Shown: positions 1 to 13,560 of the stretch, piece by piece
Position numbering within the stretch: position 1 is the stretch's first letter
How the letters are laid out: every line of letters starts with the position of its first letter
DNA from: Lingula anatina
Lineage: Eukaryota; Brachiopoda; Lingulata; Lingulida; Lingulidae
Assembly: GCF_001039355.2 (NCBI RefSeq)
Contig: NW_019775739.1
Span: 137,587 to 198,125, forward strand
Length of the DNA stretch: 60,539 nucleotides
Direction of reading: 5' to 3'
Position numbers and translations under genes: made by a program
Notes under the pieces: model-generated
What the model saw: the letters and a program-made list of their open reading frames with translations, nothing else
Told to the model about the DNA's origin: nothing
Databases searched by the model: none

Positions 1-3000
1 TCATCAGCTATGAAGTCGTCAGAATCTGTGTCTGAGAAGTCGTCAAAGTCCAGCATCAATTCTGCCTCTGTGCGCTGAGACTTAGGCTTCTTCTTCTGTA
101 AAATTATGAGATGAAAATATCATTCAAATTTTTATTATATGATAATTAGAATATTTAAAATAAATTAGTAAATGAAGTTTCACCAAAGAAATGTGAATGA
201 AGAGTGATTTATGTTTGACTTTTATATTTTAGTTTGGACAAAAAATAAAGTCTTAAACAGGACTATATCAGGTTTGCACAAAGATAGTTTTACAATGTGA
301 TCAAAAAATTCAAATGCTTAAATCCTGCAAGTAAAACTGAAAAATTGAATGCACAAATTAACAAAATGTAACCATGTTCATGACTTACCCGTAGCAGGGG
401 ATTGGGAGGAGTGAAGTACGGAGAGCCGTCTGCTCTTGTAATTGTGGGCATCAAAGACATCTTGCGACCTTGATACTTGGCTAGGGTGAGTTCCTAGCGA
501 GAACAAATCAGGCCAAAGTTAGAAAATACAGTTTCTTCCAGATTAAAAATTTAATAAAAAATAATAATATTTATATGCATCTAAATGAATAATAACTTTA
601 ACCACAACCATGCTGTATGCCACAAGAGCTGTAGACTCAGCGTTTTCGTACCTTCTTCAACACCTCACATTCCTCCATTTTCTTCTGCAACTCCTCGTGT
701 AGGCCACTGAGTCGCTCTATTTCTTGCTCCTGAAAACAACCAGCACCAAATTCAGGGCGAGACTCTCTTTAAGGCACAAAATTAATGCAAAATCTCCAAT
801 GAAATTATTATCATTACGTCAGCTCCTGGGATCAAAAGTTCAAGCTTAACACTATCATGAAATAGAATATGTCAACTGCCAGTCATCCATTTTACTAACT
901 GATCATGTCTGAGATGACAAGAAGAAAATTTTGGTGACAAACTTCTGACAATGCCTCGTACTAAGTGATAAATATATTACCTGGAACTTAAGGCGTTCCT
1001 TAGTTTGCTCATCTAGAGTGCTGTTAAGAAGAGGCTCATCCTCTTTTTTAGTTTTCAACTGGCGCAGCAGGTAAAGTATCTGGAAAAAATGGCGGTTATA
1101 AAATCACATATTTTAATCCTGTCTGCTGTGTTTGAATTACATTTATATCTTTTTGACAGGAACTCAATTTCTTTATATCCTGAAAGTATATTATTACTTA
1201 TTTCTTTATAGTTAATAGCAAAAAGATTTTATCTCATACTTATTTAAATCTTTCAAACTTGGTTTTAGATTCAGTCTAAAACATCATCTGCAGGATACTT
1301 ACCCTGTCTTCGTACTGTCTCTGTTGAGCCAGCAGCTCCTCCTGGTGGATATGTCTGACACTCTTCAGTTCTTCCTCCATCTTTTCTGTCTGTTTGGTCA
1401 GGTCTTCCACAGTGTTCCTCTGGTGCCTCAGTTCACAGGCCACTCTGCTCTGGGCACACTTGGCAATCACAGCCTTAAAAATAGGAAAAGGTTTGTTAAA
1501 CTTAGTCTAACTGGTGTTTTAACCACTTAAGAGCATGATGACGACAATGGACAGTGCACATATTATATAAGCGCAGAGAGAGAGAGAGAAAGAAAAGAAC
1601 ATGAACGATACCAATGTATCTTCTGGTCGAGACACCATTAAAAGAAACTGTACCACACGACCAAAAAAGTTCAGAAACATCGATATTTTGAATTTTTGAA
1701 TAATGATAAAATAACCATATGAGCTAAAGTAAATAGTTTACACCACTACTGATGGATAATGTATCAACCAATACATAGTTTTTCCATTACTGACAAACAA
1801 TTTCACGTTTCCTTACTTTTTGAGTCCAGTGTATATAGATGATTAGCTCATATACTGCTGCATTTCAGGTGCACTGGCATTCACAGACTTTGGAAAAGCA
1901 TAGGTCACAGGTTGATTAAAGTCACATGGTGCTAACATCAGCCTGGAAGTCACTTTTTATTTGCCAATGTCATGTAGTATTAAAGAATGCTTCAGTCTCA
2001 CCTGGTCCAGCAGATAATTCATGCCTGTCTTGGCTTGTCCTAGTGATACAATGCTTTCCAGATTTTTGGAGCGGAAACCGTCTTCAGCGTCCACAATCTT
2101 CTGCTGTAGGTCTGCAATTTGAGCATTTCTCAACTCCAGATCTTGCTCCAGGGTGCGGATTTGTTTCTTGATTTCCTCCTTGTCTTCATCAGATGATTCC
2201 TTCGTGTCACCGGCTCCACCCCAAGCATATTTCTAAATAATAATGAGAAGAAGAAAAAATATTATAATAAACCAAATAGTGGGAAAGAGTTATCATTGAA
2301 ATAAATTGTCATGGTCTTTTCTGGATACTAGATCAAATACTTTTTACCGGAGTTATATAAATGTATGGAAAGTAGCCAAGAGTAGAGTTCAGAAATTAAT
2401 AATAAATTAATAAATAAAAAATAACTGTAAAAATAAATAAAGAATAAGTTACAACATATTATAAATATGAGACAAACAGTAGAACATAGAGCTAAGAAAC
2501 TAGAAATAACAATATTTACAAAACACCATTTAAAAGATAAAGAGAAAAGGTTGACAAAGATCCTCACCTTTTTGGGAGGTCCATTCAGCAGCTTGTCCTT
2601 GAGATCAGACAACTGCTTGGTCAGTTCCTTTCTGTCGTTCATCAGACTCTGGAGGTGGTGCTGGGCCTCCTTCAAACTGACCGCTATCTCCAGGTCCTGG
2701 TTGAGCAAACTCTGGACAATAAAAAAATAAATAAATTATATATATATATAAACAAACTGACTCCTATCTCCATGTAAAGGTTGACCAAACTCTGGAGAGC
2801 AAAAAAAAAAAAAAAAAAACAACTGTAATGTGTAATGCTACTGAGAGTGAAAAAACATCCCTGGCAGCTCAGTTTGTAGATCAATTCATCTGCATTAACT
2901 GATTCAAGTCACTGTGATCTGGTATGTTTTAAAGACAGGGAATGTGTGTGTGTGTTTGTGTGTGTGCAAGCATGCGCGCATCCATGCATGTGTGTGTCCT

Positions 3001-5026
3001 AAACTCCCACCTTGACCTGCAGCTGGTATCTGTTCCTCTCATTTTCAGGGCACTTGCTCCTCTCTGCTGCCACAGCCTTCCTCTTCTCCAGAACCTCCTT
3101 CAGCCTCTTGTTAGCAGCAGCAGCCTGTAATAATAATAATAATAATAATAATAATANATCTCATACTTATTTAAATCTTTCAAACTTGGTTTTAGATTCA
3201 GTCTAAAACATCATCTGCAGGATACTTACCCTGTCTTCGTACTGTCTCTGTTGAGCCAGCAGCTCCTCCTGGTGGATATGTCTGACACTCTTCAGTTCTT
3301 CCTCCATCTTTTCTGTCTGTTTGGTCAGGTCTTCCACAGTGTTCCTCTGGTGCCTCAGTTCACAGGCCACTCTGCTCTGGGCACACTTGGCAATCACAGC
3401 CTTAAAAATAGGAAAAGGTTTGTTAAACTTAGTCTAACTGGTGTTTTAACCACTTAAGAGCATGATGACGACAATGGACAGTGCACATATTATATAAGCG
3501 CAGAGAGAGAGAGAGAAAGAAAAGAACATGAACGATACCAATGTATCTTCTGGTCGAGACACCATTAAAAGAAACTGTACCACACGACCAAAAAAGTTCA
3601 GAAACATCGATATTTTGAATTTTTGAATAATGATAAAATAACCATATGAGCTAAAGTAAATAGTTTACACCACTACTGATGGATAATGTATCCACCAATA
3701 CATAGTTTTTCCATTACTGACAAACAATTTCACGTTTCCTTACTTTTTGAGTCCAGTGTATATAGATGATTAGCTCATATACTGCTGCATTTCAGGTGCA
3801 CTGGCATTCACAGACTTTGGAAAAGCATAGGTCACAGGTTGATTAAAGTCACATGGTGCTAACATCAGCCTGGAAGTCACGTTTTATTTGCCAATGTCAT
3901 GTAGTATTAAAGAATGCTTCAGTCTCACCTGGTCCAGCAGATAATTCATGCCTGTCTTGGCTTGTCCTAGTGATACAATGCTTTCCAGATTTTTGGAGCG
4001 GAAACCGTCTTCAGCGTCCACAATCTTCTGCTGTAGGTCTGCAATTTGAGCATTTCTCAACTCCAGATCTTGCTCCAGGGTGCGGATTTGTTTCTTGATT
4101 TCCTCCTTGTCTTCATCAGATGATTCCTTCGTGTCACCGGCTCCACCCCAAGCATATTTCTAAATAATAATGAGAAGAAGAAAAAATATTATAATAAACC
4201 AAATAGTGGGAAAGAGTTATCATTGAAATAAATTGTCATGGTCTTTTCTGGATACTAGATCAAATACTTTTTACCGGAGTTATATAAATGTATGGAAAGT
4301 AGCCAAGAGTAGAGTTCAGAAATTAATAATAAATTAATAAATAAAAAATATCTGTAAAAATAAATAAAGAATAAGTTACAACATATTATAAATATGAGAC
4401 AAACAGTAGAACATAGAGCTAAGAAACTAGAAATAACAATATTTACAAAACACCATTTAAAAGATAAAGAGAAAAGGTTGACAAAGATCCTCACCTTTTT
4501 GGGAGGTCCATTCAGCAGCTTGTCCTTGAGATCAGACAACTGCTTGGTCAGTTCCTTTCTGTCGTTCATCAGACTCTGGAGGTGGTGCTGGGCCTCCCTC
4601 AAACTGACCGCTATCTCCAGGTCCTGGTTGAGCAAACTCTGGACAACAGAAAAATATATATTAACAAACTGACTCCTATCTCCATGTAATGGTTGACCAA
4701 ACTCTGGAGAGCAAAAAAAATCAACAACTGTAATGTGTAATGCTACTGAGAGTGAAAAAACATCCCTGGCAGCTCAGTTTGTAGATCAATTCGTCTGCAT
4801 TCATTTAATCAAGTCACTGTAATTTGACTTGATGTTTGGGATGTTTTAAAGACAGAGAATGTGTGTGTGTGTGTGTGCGTGTGCGCGTGCATGTGTGTCC
4901 TAGCCCCCACCTTGACCTGCAGCTGGTATCTGTTCCTCTCATTTTCAGGGCACTTGCTCCTCTCTGCTGCCACAGCCTTCCTCTTCTCCAGAACCTCCTT
5001 CAGTCTCTTGTTAGCAGCAGCAGCCT

Positions 5027-5060
<34 letters not shown>

Positions 5061-8000
5061 ACAGGTTACACCTCAGGTGAGAGAAGCCTAGCAGTCATGT
5101 AGAGATAGGAGTATGATATGAATTAGATATAATAGGATTTTTGGTCAAAGACAACAAAGCCTTGATAAGCTGCAAACAAACTTTTCGCAACGTCAGCTGT
5201 TCAAGTGAAATACTTTGACAGTATGAGATTGGTCGAGACACTCTGCAATGGGCTCTAGGCCAATGAAAATTTATCACTGTTTCTATAAATCTCATTTATT
5301 TTATAGTCTTTACATTAATACCCTTTCATCAAGGTTTATACAAAGTGGTCTTAATTTACTTATGAAAGTATGCAAAGAAGAGCTAGGTAATCATCATATC
5401 AGTTCTGGATATGTATAAACAGGCAGCAAAACATTTTTAGTAATGCAAAATACCAACAATAAAATAAATACTGAAAGGTTATTTAGCTGAAAAGCAACAT
5501 GGAGAAAAGCAACATAGTGTAAGTGCCAAATAGCTCCAGACCCCTTATAGTGACATCATTTAGTGAAATGTAAATGATGTTTTGTAAATTTCACTATTTT
5601 CATAACATAAAATTTTCTGATAAAATAAACTTTTAAATAAGGGAAAAAAAGTCTGATAAATCTGGAGTGAAACATTAAATTCAAATAATAAATGATCTGA
5701 ACTATTCTTTACCTGATATCTCACCTACGTTTAAAAAAAAAAAAGAGAACATCAAACCATTACTGAAAACTTACTGAAAACTAATCAAGATGACAAATTG
5801 CCCTGCAAACTTTGAAGTTTGCATGACAAATTTTCAATCCAATACATAAATCTGTGGATGAAATATAAGGTTATAGCCCCATCCTCCCATTATTTATAAA
5901 CCTAATTTAACAGTTTGTATTAGGGTTCCAAAATTCTGACACGGTGTATTTAACTTTACCTCTTCTGCCTTCCTCTTCAACACACCCTGCTGTTTCTCAT
6001 GATTCCTGGCCATCTTGGTCATTTCGTATTCTCTTTTACGATCCTGAAGGTGAAGTAATTTTTTTTAATTGATTAACTGGGGGTCCAAGTTTGACAGGGC
6101 AGTTATATTATGAAATATAGGCAAAGTGGCAACAATAGTATATCTAAGTCTGAACTTCATTTAAATATATTTCCTTTCACTTATTATGAATTATATGGCT
6201 AAAAATAAACTATGCATTGTCTAGTGTCTGAAATGATTATAGCCGAACAAGCAGATATTATATCAAAACATTAAACCCCATCAACAATTTAAATTTTCTC
6301 CTTCCAAATCAGCATATGTAATGCACATGTCTACAGTTAACTATGATACCATGAGCCCAATGACTGATTGCAATCAAGCCTTACCTTAGCCTTGAGCTGC
6401 ATCACTTCCTTCTCTTTACTCTGCTTCCACTTCCTGAAGTTATCTGCCTCTTCCTTCATCTGCTTCATCAGCTTTACGCGCTGCTGCTTCATTGTCTGTG
6501 AAGATCAGAACAAATTATAACATGAGAGTGACACTTTTAGAACTAACTTTCTCATTTTCATCCCACTATAGTATAAGATAGGGATCAGTTAAACTGCATC
6601 ATATTCATATTTACGTGGGTGAAAGTTGTCAAAACTAAAAATCCTGAAAACACAGCTCGTAATTTCTCATTGCAAATCAAAATGAAGACTGGAAAACCTG
6701 AAATCAGGCATAACCCTGAAATAATTCACCCATGTATTTACAGATACAAATTTATACTGAAACAAATTTTATGGCACAATGATCAACCCTTCACACAACA
6801 GTACTCCATCATACCTGTATGTCAGTGTTCATCTTTGTGACCTGCTTGTCTGTGCTTTCCTTCATTTTCACAATCTTGTTCTTCTCCAGTAGTTCCTTCT
6901 TCTTAGCTGCCAGCTCTTTCTCCAACTCTTTTAATCTCTGTCTTCTTTGTTCCGAGATTCTGGGATGGGGAAAAGTAAACATAAATTCAAATTCAAAAAT
7001 GAGCATAGCTGTAACTTCAGCAGTTTTTTAAACAGTTTCTAAGACACTGAATATGCTAAATTATGTCAAAAATAAAAAAAATAAAAACAAATCAAATCCA
7101 ATTATTAGGGGGGAAAAGAAGAATATGTAAGCACTGATATAAATTCAACTATCAAAGCCAAAAAAATAATGATACTAATAATAAATTAATATAATCCATG
7201 CCAATATGGCAATAAGATGCTGTTAAACAAAGTAAATGTCAACACAAAATGATGTCAATAGGTCAGTTTATCAGGGAGAGACTGCCATTTAGTGAATAAA
7301 TAAAAAAATATGACATGAGGTCCAGGGTGCTGTCTAGCACTATATTTTTGGCTCAGAAAAAGTTGGAAATCTGTTGATGGCCGGAAAAAAAGCTTATCCC
7401 TGGTTTATGAAACTTCAGTCTTGTCTTTCATAATAATTAAGTGCACTAACTTGTTGGCATTAGTCTGAGCTTTGGCTGAGTCCAGGGCAGCCTGCAGTTG
7501 TTCCTTCTCCTTCATCAGGTTCTCCAGCTGGCTCTCTAGCTCTTTCACATTTTTCTGAAAACAAACCCCAACTTTTCTTTAATACTGGTGTTCCTTTGAG
7601 ACAATAAATTTCTGATTACATACGAAGGGTGATTATTTTCTTTATTCAGATCAAGCTTCTTGAATGATGAATATCAAATTGTTAAAATAAGCCACATTCA
7701 AAACATTTTAGTATTGTTTAAGGCGAATGACCAGAAATTTGAATACATTGTTAGCATTGGGTATAAAGGGCAAATCATTTTATTAAAGACAAGAAACAAA
7801 ATCATTGCTATAGAGAACTTAAATTAGATCTAACAACTTGTCCCATATGCCTCTCATTTTTTATTCAAATAATCAAATGTTTTATGAAGATAGGAAAACT
7901 AATCAACACATTAAAGAGACCTTCATTCAATTCTATTTCAAACCTCACCTCATATTCCACTCTCATGTTGTCCAGACGGCCGTCATTCTCGGAGAGCTGA

Positions 8001-11000
8001 GACGCCAGGTCCTGCTTCAAGTTGATCAGCCTGTTCAGCTCCTGCAGCTCTTTACTCAGCTTGGCCTGACACAGGGCGTGCTTGGCATCAAACTCATCTG
8101 GGACAGGAGAAGAGCCAGAGCTCTCCTGTGGGGGAGGAAGGAAAAAGTGTGTTAAAATTAGGACCCACAAATAAAGAGAAGTTTTGTCATTTTAAAACCA
8201 GGCACTTTTCATGAATTTAAAAATTACATTGTTTATAACAGAATTTTAGCACAAATAACTCAGATACTTACTGTTTTGGTCTCTTCTTCTATAGTGCTCA
8301 ATTCATGTTCTTCTTCCTTTAAATAATAAAGTTGGAGAAATAATTAAATGACAATTTATGCTGATGATACACTGTACTTCACCATATAATTCACCATTAT
8401 CAAAATAAACACCTGCAATAAACCACCTGACATCCAGTACTTACAGGGAATTCCTGTATCTTTCTGCTTAAATCTTTCATGGCATCCACCTTATCTTTCA
8501 ATTCCCCACTGATTTCCAGCTCCTGTGTGATGTTGAGAGTGAGCCTAAAAAAATTAAATTAAATTTGATAAATGATTATGAAAAAATGAAACTGTTTATC
8601 GTTACTTTCAAGGTCATCAAACGACATACCCTGAGAATTGGAATTAACTGTGATTAACTGTTAAAAAATAATAGAATAAAAAGTTATCATGACATAGTAT
8701 TAGTAACAGACACAATTCTTATTTTCTCTTCATCAGTTTAACACTGACTGGGTTTAACCATCTTATTCATCAATTCTTTTTTATTAGTTCATCAGAGTCA
8801 CAAATAAAACCAGATATCATAAAGAATTAATGTCTCTTTCTCACCCTGCTTGCTGCCTGAGGTCCCTCAGTCTTTCCTTCAACCTGTCCCTGGCCAGCTC
8901 AGTCTTTATTATCTTCTCACAAAGCCCTGTGCTATTATCCACAGCTGATTCCAATTCTTTGCTGAGTTTATGATTTTCCTCCTGGTGATATAAGAATTGA
9001 AGACGCATAAGGAAATATTAATGATGCAAGTTTAATTAAAGACGTGCATAAATTATCAGTCTATTATAACAGCCACTGGTTCCACAGCAAATAGAAGAGT
9101 TTGAAGCCAGGCCAGAAAAATGTTTTAAAATGCATTCATCACTGCTGAATAATCTTAGTTAATGTAGGTCTAATCACTATCTTAAGTGCATTTCTTGTAG
9201 TTATAAATCTTAAGATGGCTCAGCAAAGCAATTAAAACCTCTGGATTATTAGTGTTATCAACTTATTCAGCTGATTATGGTAATGACAATAGTCTGCATA
9301 ACAACGTGTAAAATTCACAAAAAATACCTCCAGTTCTTTAATTCTTTCCTTTAAAGCTTTAATGTCAATTGACCCTTCAAATTTGCTGAAAAATAAAAAA
9401 ATTACATATAATTTACCCAAGGTGAATGCAAAATGTAATGCATTCTATATAAACACACACACACTGACTAGGTAACAGTAGCTTGATAAGGTATTCTGAT
9501 AGCTGAACATGCTTTAATTTGGCAGGGTTCACACCATTCACACACTGATAAGAAAAATTTTGTGCACATACTTTACTCATTTTCATCCTTACCTATATTA
9601 AAAGGTTATATACACGTAACTAAAAAATATACTATTTTGAATCTGATAATTACAACACCAAATTTAACACCGAATGCGGGGCTACATACCCAGGAACTCC
9701 ACCATTCTGCATAAGTTGAACCTGCAGCTGTTGAACCTGTGGGGAAACAAACACCAAATCTAGGGAGTCTTTTCATACATGCTTACAACATCATTAATCA
9801 ATTGAAAGAAAATCTCTGAATGTTGTAATTAATCCCCTTTGGAAAAATTTGTGATACATAAAATACATGCACCAGACAATATTTCCCTTATGCTGCAGCG
9901 CACTGATTCTGGGTAGAAAGCATCCATAACTGTCATCACAATTTCAACAAGACACACAGACTTTTTAAGTTCATTTGAACGTTTAGTATTGAAAACCCAA
10001 CTCACCACTCCTTTGAGTCTCAAGATTTCTGCCGCTTGTGGGTCTCTGTTGACAATGGGTTTGTTCTTAATCTTCCTGGCCCTGTCTGCGTACCTCAGTG
10101 TGTTCAGGGTCTCCTCCATGTTGGAATCCGAGGGACTGACACAGGCTATCATCACAGTGTGACTGTTACCACCCAGGGAATCTAAAGAACAGAAAAGAAT
10201 TAAATGGTGCTGTACTTCTTAATCTGGCTTGGTTTCATGACATTCTTTACCTGAGCCAGGGAATTGACTTAAAATTTTCTGTGAAACTAAGACCTGGGCT
10301 GCCTTTCATTTCCATAGTTAACTGCCAACTGCAGCACATGGTAAATTGGAGGCTTGACATAAAGTTTTTTTTACTGACTTTTTGTTTATGACAACTTATC
10401 ATTTTACAGTGGAAAAGTTTGAGTTTCTTGAAAAAAATTTAATTTATGGGCTGTTAAAAAAAATGCTTATTATAAAAATCTCACTCCAATGTCTCCATCA
10501 AAACTCAAATAGAAAAAGAAAGTTTACTTTGAGATAAGACAGTCAAACACTTAGGACACAGTCCTTTCAGTCTATTGTTGATTTGGTGAGGAATCAAAAA
10601 ATCCAATTTTAAAACATTTGCTAGCAGGACCCTATCAATACCTTGCAGCAGCCTTGTAAGCTTGGAGTCCCTATAGGGGATATGACTTCTCTTCTGTGAC
10701 TCATCCCCTAGGGCACTGATCACATTACCCAGGGCCAGGAGCCCTAGGTTGATGTTGACCCCCTCCTTAAAGCGACCGCCTTCCGCCTGGGTCCTCTTGC
10801 AGCGTTCCGACCCAGCCAAGTCCACAAGATGGAATTTCGACTTCATGAAGTCGTTGCTGTCTTCTCGGCTTTGCTGTTCCACCATGATGGTGAAGATGGC
10901 GTGGGAACGGCTGGAGGTGGCGTTCATGGCGGTGGCGCCGGTGGTTCTGTGGGTGGAGCCGTGTTCTAGACACAAGATGGTGTCCTCTGGGGAGGAAACT

Positions 11001-12984
11001 ACTGTTTCTGTCAGGCCAGGGATCTGGAATACAGATGTGATAAGTTTTAACTATATATCAGACAGAGAATACAATACACGGCTGTGGTATGCTCAAAATA
11101 CTATGAGATTGGCATCACTGAAGGAGGAGCAGTATAACAAAAAGCCTCTGTGAAATTAACCTACCAGCCATATTCAATTGTGTAAACCAGATAAGAAAAA
11201 ATCTGTGCAAATTTGTCAACTTGTCAATTTTGCAAACATAGTTCTTTAACTGTGCAAGTCTGCTATTTTAGCCTAGTGCAAATATTCTGGCATAAACAAA
11301 AGCTGGGTATAATATATAAAGGATGTGTGCATGTTCATTTTTGTATCAAAACCTACCAAAATTCCCCCTTCTGGGTCTTCTCTAATGGCCAGATCCTTGC
11401 TGCTGTTACTTGACAGCAGATCATGGAGGTCTTCATTATAGATCTTAAAGTACCAAAAACAACAGAATCCAGTCTAGTAAAATGTTAGGCGGATTTCAAT
11501 AACAGGTAACTTTATAAACATGGCATCTAAGACAAGCATTATATAATGTTTAAGTTCTTAAGTTAAGAAAATGTAAAGAAGACCTAAATAGGATTTTGTA
11601 GGCACAAAAAAAAAGTAAATGTGTACCAGTAATGTACAAACACGAAAACAGTTCATCAGTTTCATCAATTTTTCACCTAAAATATTTTCAAACAAAGTCA
11701 ATTACCTCTAAAAAAGAGACTCGGACCACAAAGGTATGGCTCTCCTCCCTCTCCTGAATGCCTCTGTACAGCTGTCTCACCACCCTGGGGATCACGCCCG
11801 CCAGGTCCTCGTCTTCCTCCAAGGAGATGTTGTATCCACTCCCCATGGTATAAGTCTTACCAGAGCCTGTCTGGCCATACGCCAGCACTGTGGCATTGTA
11901 TCCTGATATAACGAACAATTGAGATAACGTTACAGGACCCATTGTGGACAAGAAATTACATTTTTTCTAGTTTTGCTCAGTATTGGATTGGTGTACAAAT
12001 GTGAAATTTGGCTCACACCAGAAAGGAATATTACTGCTTATGATTGCACAAAGGCAGCCAATTTGTTGATATGATTAATTTATAGCATCTCAAGCCCGAT
12101 GAAAATTTTTATTTTTGTGTATACTTATCATAAAATACTCTNTAAAAAGAAAATTACATAAATACCCTAAAATGCACCAAATTGCACCTTGATTGAAAAA
12201 AATTTTCTGGGGGAGCTTGGTGATAGAGATTACTCTAAATAGTTAAAATATGTTAAACTATGTGTATAAAATCAAAGGTTAATTTGTCTAGATATTGTGT
12301 TTTTTATGTTTAATAAACATAATTTTTCCAGATTTGAATATAATTTAAAATTGCCATTACAATTATTCATTGAAATTATTAAAATTGATAAAATTTTCCG
12401 GGGGGCACAGTTATTCCGCTAGGCACTGTTATTAAATATCGGGAATTTTTCCAGGGGGCACAGTTATTCCGCTAGGCACTGTTATTAATTTTGGAAAGTT
12501 TTCCGGGGGGCACTGTTATTCCGGTAGGCACTCTTATTCGGCACTTCAGAGTAATGACAATGACAGTTTCAGGCTCCCAGGCAAGTTTTGGATCTTAAAA
12601 TTTGAATATTTAGCCCTTGTTTTCACAAACCAACTAAGATTTTAAAAGTTGAATTGGACAATGTTGTCTGTGACATGTAGTGTATTCTTCAACTGATCAA
12701 ACCAAGTGATAACCAGGCTGTGATGAGATGTTTCCACCAAACATGATTAACTCACCTTTGAAAACCCCCTTCACAAGGTTTGCCACTGCTCTGTCATAAA
12801 CCAGCTCCTGGGACGTGTTGGGGGAGAATGCAAAGTCATACGTAAACGACTTGGTGCCTATTACAACTTGTGGTTCTCCTGGTATGAACTCCAGGCACTG
12901 CTGACACCCTTCTGATGTCTCCCTGGGGATTAGTGGCCTGGCACGGAGGGCCACCTTCACTGGGATTACCTTGTCCTGGGACAT
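1..12984 (-). CDS. KIF4: Chromokinesin KIF4 (kinesin-4 family), 3' end outside window
   Basis: Plus-end-directed microtubule motor that binds chromosomes and the spindle midzone in mitosis. Exons, 5' to 3': 12984-12756, 11902-11706, 11443-11357, 11023-10642, 10181-10006, 9737-9691, 9385-9328, 8981-8845, 8544-8445, 8316-8272, 8125-7949, 7554-7451, 6959-6815, 6495-6385, 6043-5960, 5024-4911, 4638-4495, 4159-3929, 3400-3230, 1079-981, 729-652, 493-389, 95-1. Phases agree throughout, giving about 1039 residues without duplicated exons. Motor: P-loop GQTGSGKT at 86-93, switch I SSRSH at 208-212, switch [10 protein letters not shown] at 237-244, neck start [13 protein letters not shown] near 329-341. 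A long coiled coil follows, then an acidic stretch ([13 protein letters not shown]). The family's C-terminal cysteine-rich region lies beyond base 1. An acceptor sits one base before the ATG, so there is an upstream 5'UTR exon. Four exons are present twice (see repeats). The closest family is KIF4A/B; KIF21 and KIF27 fit less well. Confidence 0.95.
1230..3156. repeat. Direct duplication in KIF4, left copy (probable haplotype or assembly duplicate)
   Basis: About 1.93 kb that recurs at 3158-5060 with a constant offset of 1927 bases and only scattered differences. It contains KIF4 exons at 3124-3011, 2711-2568, 2232-2002 and 1473-1303. All four are phase 0 at both ends, so a gene model keeping both copies would read through with about 220 residues repeated. 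The right end stops inside a TAA microsatellite, directly at an undetermined base. Confidence 0.9.
3157..3157. other. Undetermined base at a duplication junction
   Basis: A single 'n' at the exact boundary between the two copies of the KIF4 duplication. It reads as a placeholder for a contig join. Confidence 0.95.
3158..5060. repeat. Direct duplication in KIF4, right copy
   Basis: Second copy of 1230-3156, carrying KIF4 exons 5024-4911, 4638-4495, 4159-3929 and 3400-3230. Differences are small: one Lys/Arg change in the exon at 4638-4495 and shorter A, AT and GT runs in the introns. It continues without a break into unique upstream gene sequence, so it is the copy that links correctly to the 5' half of KIF4; the left copy links to the 3' half. 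Confidence 0.9.
12142..12142. other. Undetermined base in KIF4 intron 1
   Basis: Single 'n' in the first coding intron of KIF4. I see no duplication around it, so it may be an ordinary ambiguous base or a closed gap. Confidence 0.9.
12394..12552. repeat. Tandem repeat built on a GGCAC-GTTATT motif
   Basis: Three imperfect units of about 50 bp, each with two copies of the 12-mer GGCACAGTTATT or GGCACTGTTATT, separated by CCGCTA-like spacers and G-rich steps (TTTTCCGGGGGG). A seventh, partial GGCACT follows at about 12540. The block lies inside the first coding intron of KIF4. No coding potential seen. Confidence 0.75.
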
Positions 12985-13426
12985 CCTGGGATAATAACAG
13001 GTAAATTTGATATTGCAGTTAGGTGGCCATGACGGTTAGCACAGTGTCAGTTGTGTAATGCATTACACATATGAGAGTGTAATAATATGGTAACAGTGTG
13101 CTACTTACACAAGAAACTTTGTGCAAGACGGCAACGTCATTCCCAAGCTAGAATGCGATAATGTCAGAGACCCTTCTCGGAATAAATTTAAATAAGTTGT
13201 TGTGCGTATGCTAGTACCGTAAACAACTTATGTCATTTTCTTTTCAGACACTTCTGTCTTAAACAAAATCGTGTTACTGTAGGTGTTGCTGACATCAACA
13301 ATCACGTACTTGACAAGTTTCTTAATCATGAAAAACTTGACGACTTTCTTCACACTCATGAGTCACAGATCAGACTAGTCGACATAAAATTCAAAATATT
13401 TCAAGCAAGCTTGCCAATTCTCTTAC

Positions 13427-13560
13427 CTTACAGTATATCAGCTATAAATTTATCATTTGTTATCATACAGCAAACCCAAGTAGTAACAACCCGCGAGTTT
13501 AAAACATGTGCTAACAACTGCTGATTGGCTGTTGAGAGCGAGGTTCAGGACTTCCGGTTT
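13427..13560 (-). promoter_or_regulatory. Probable KIF4 5'UTR exon and promoter
   Basis: Reading the minus strand, AAG|GTAAGA at 13427/13426 is a strong donor. The first coding exon begins with an acceptor (TTATCCCAG) at 12986, so a non-coding first exon ending at 13427 is the natural partner. Upstream, around 13490-13560, the sequence has more CG than its surroundings, as expected near a transcription start. No TATA box is evident. The exact start is unknown. Confidence 0.4.

Noticed and set aside
1230-5060. Genuine exon duplication giving a longer KIF4 coiled coil
   Set aside because: Near-identity of introns and a junction exactly at 'n' favour an assembly duplicate.
10749-11153. Plus-strand open frame of 134 codons in the KIF4 motor region
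   Set aside because: Antisense shadow of the KIF4 exon at 11023-10642, which has full kinesin motifs on the minus strand.
12394-12552. CRISPR-like array
   Set aside because: The repeats are short and imperfect, spacers are themselves repeated, and the DNA is eukaryotic.
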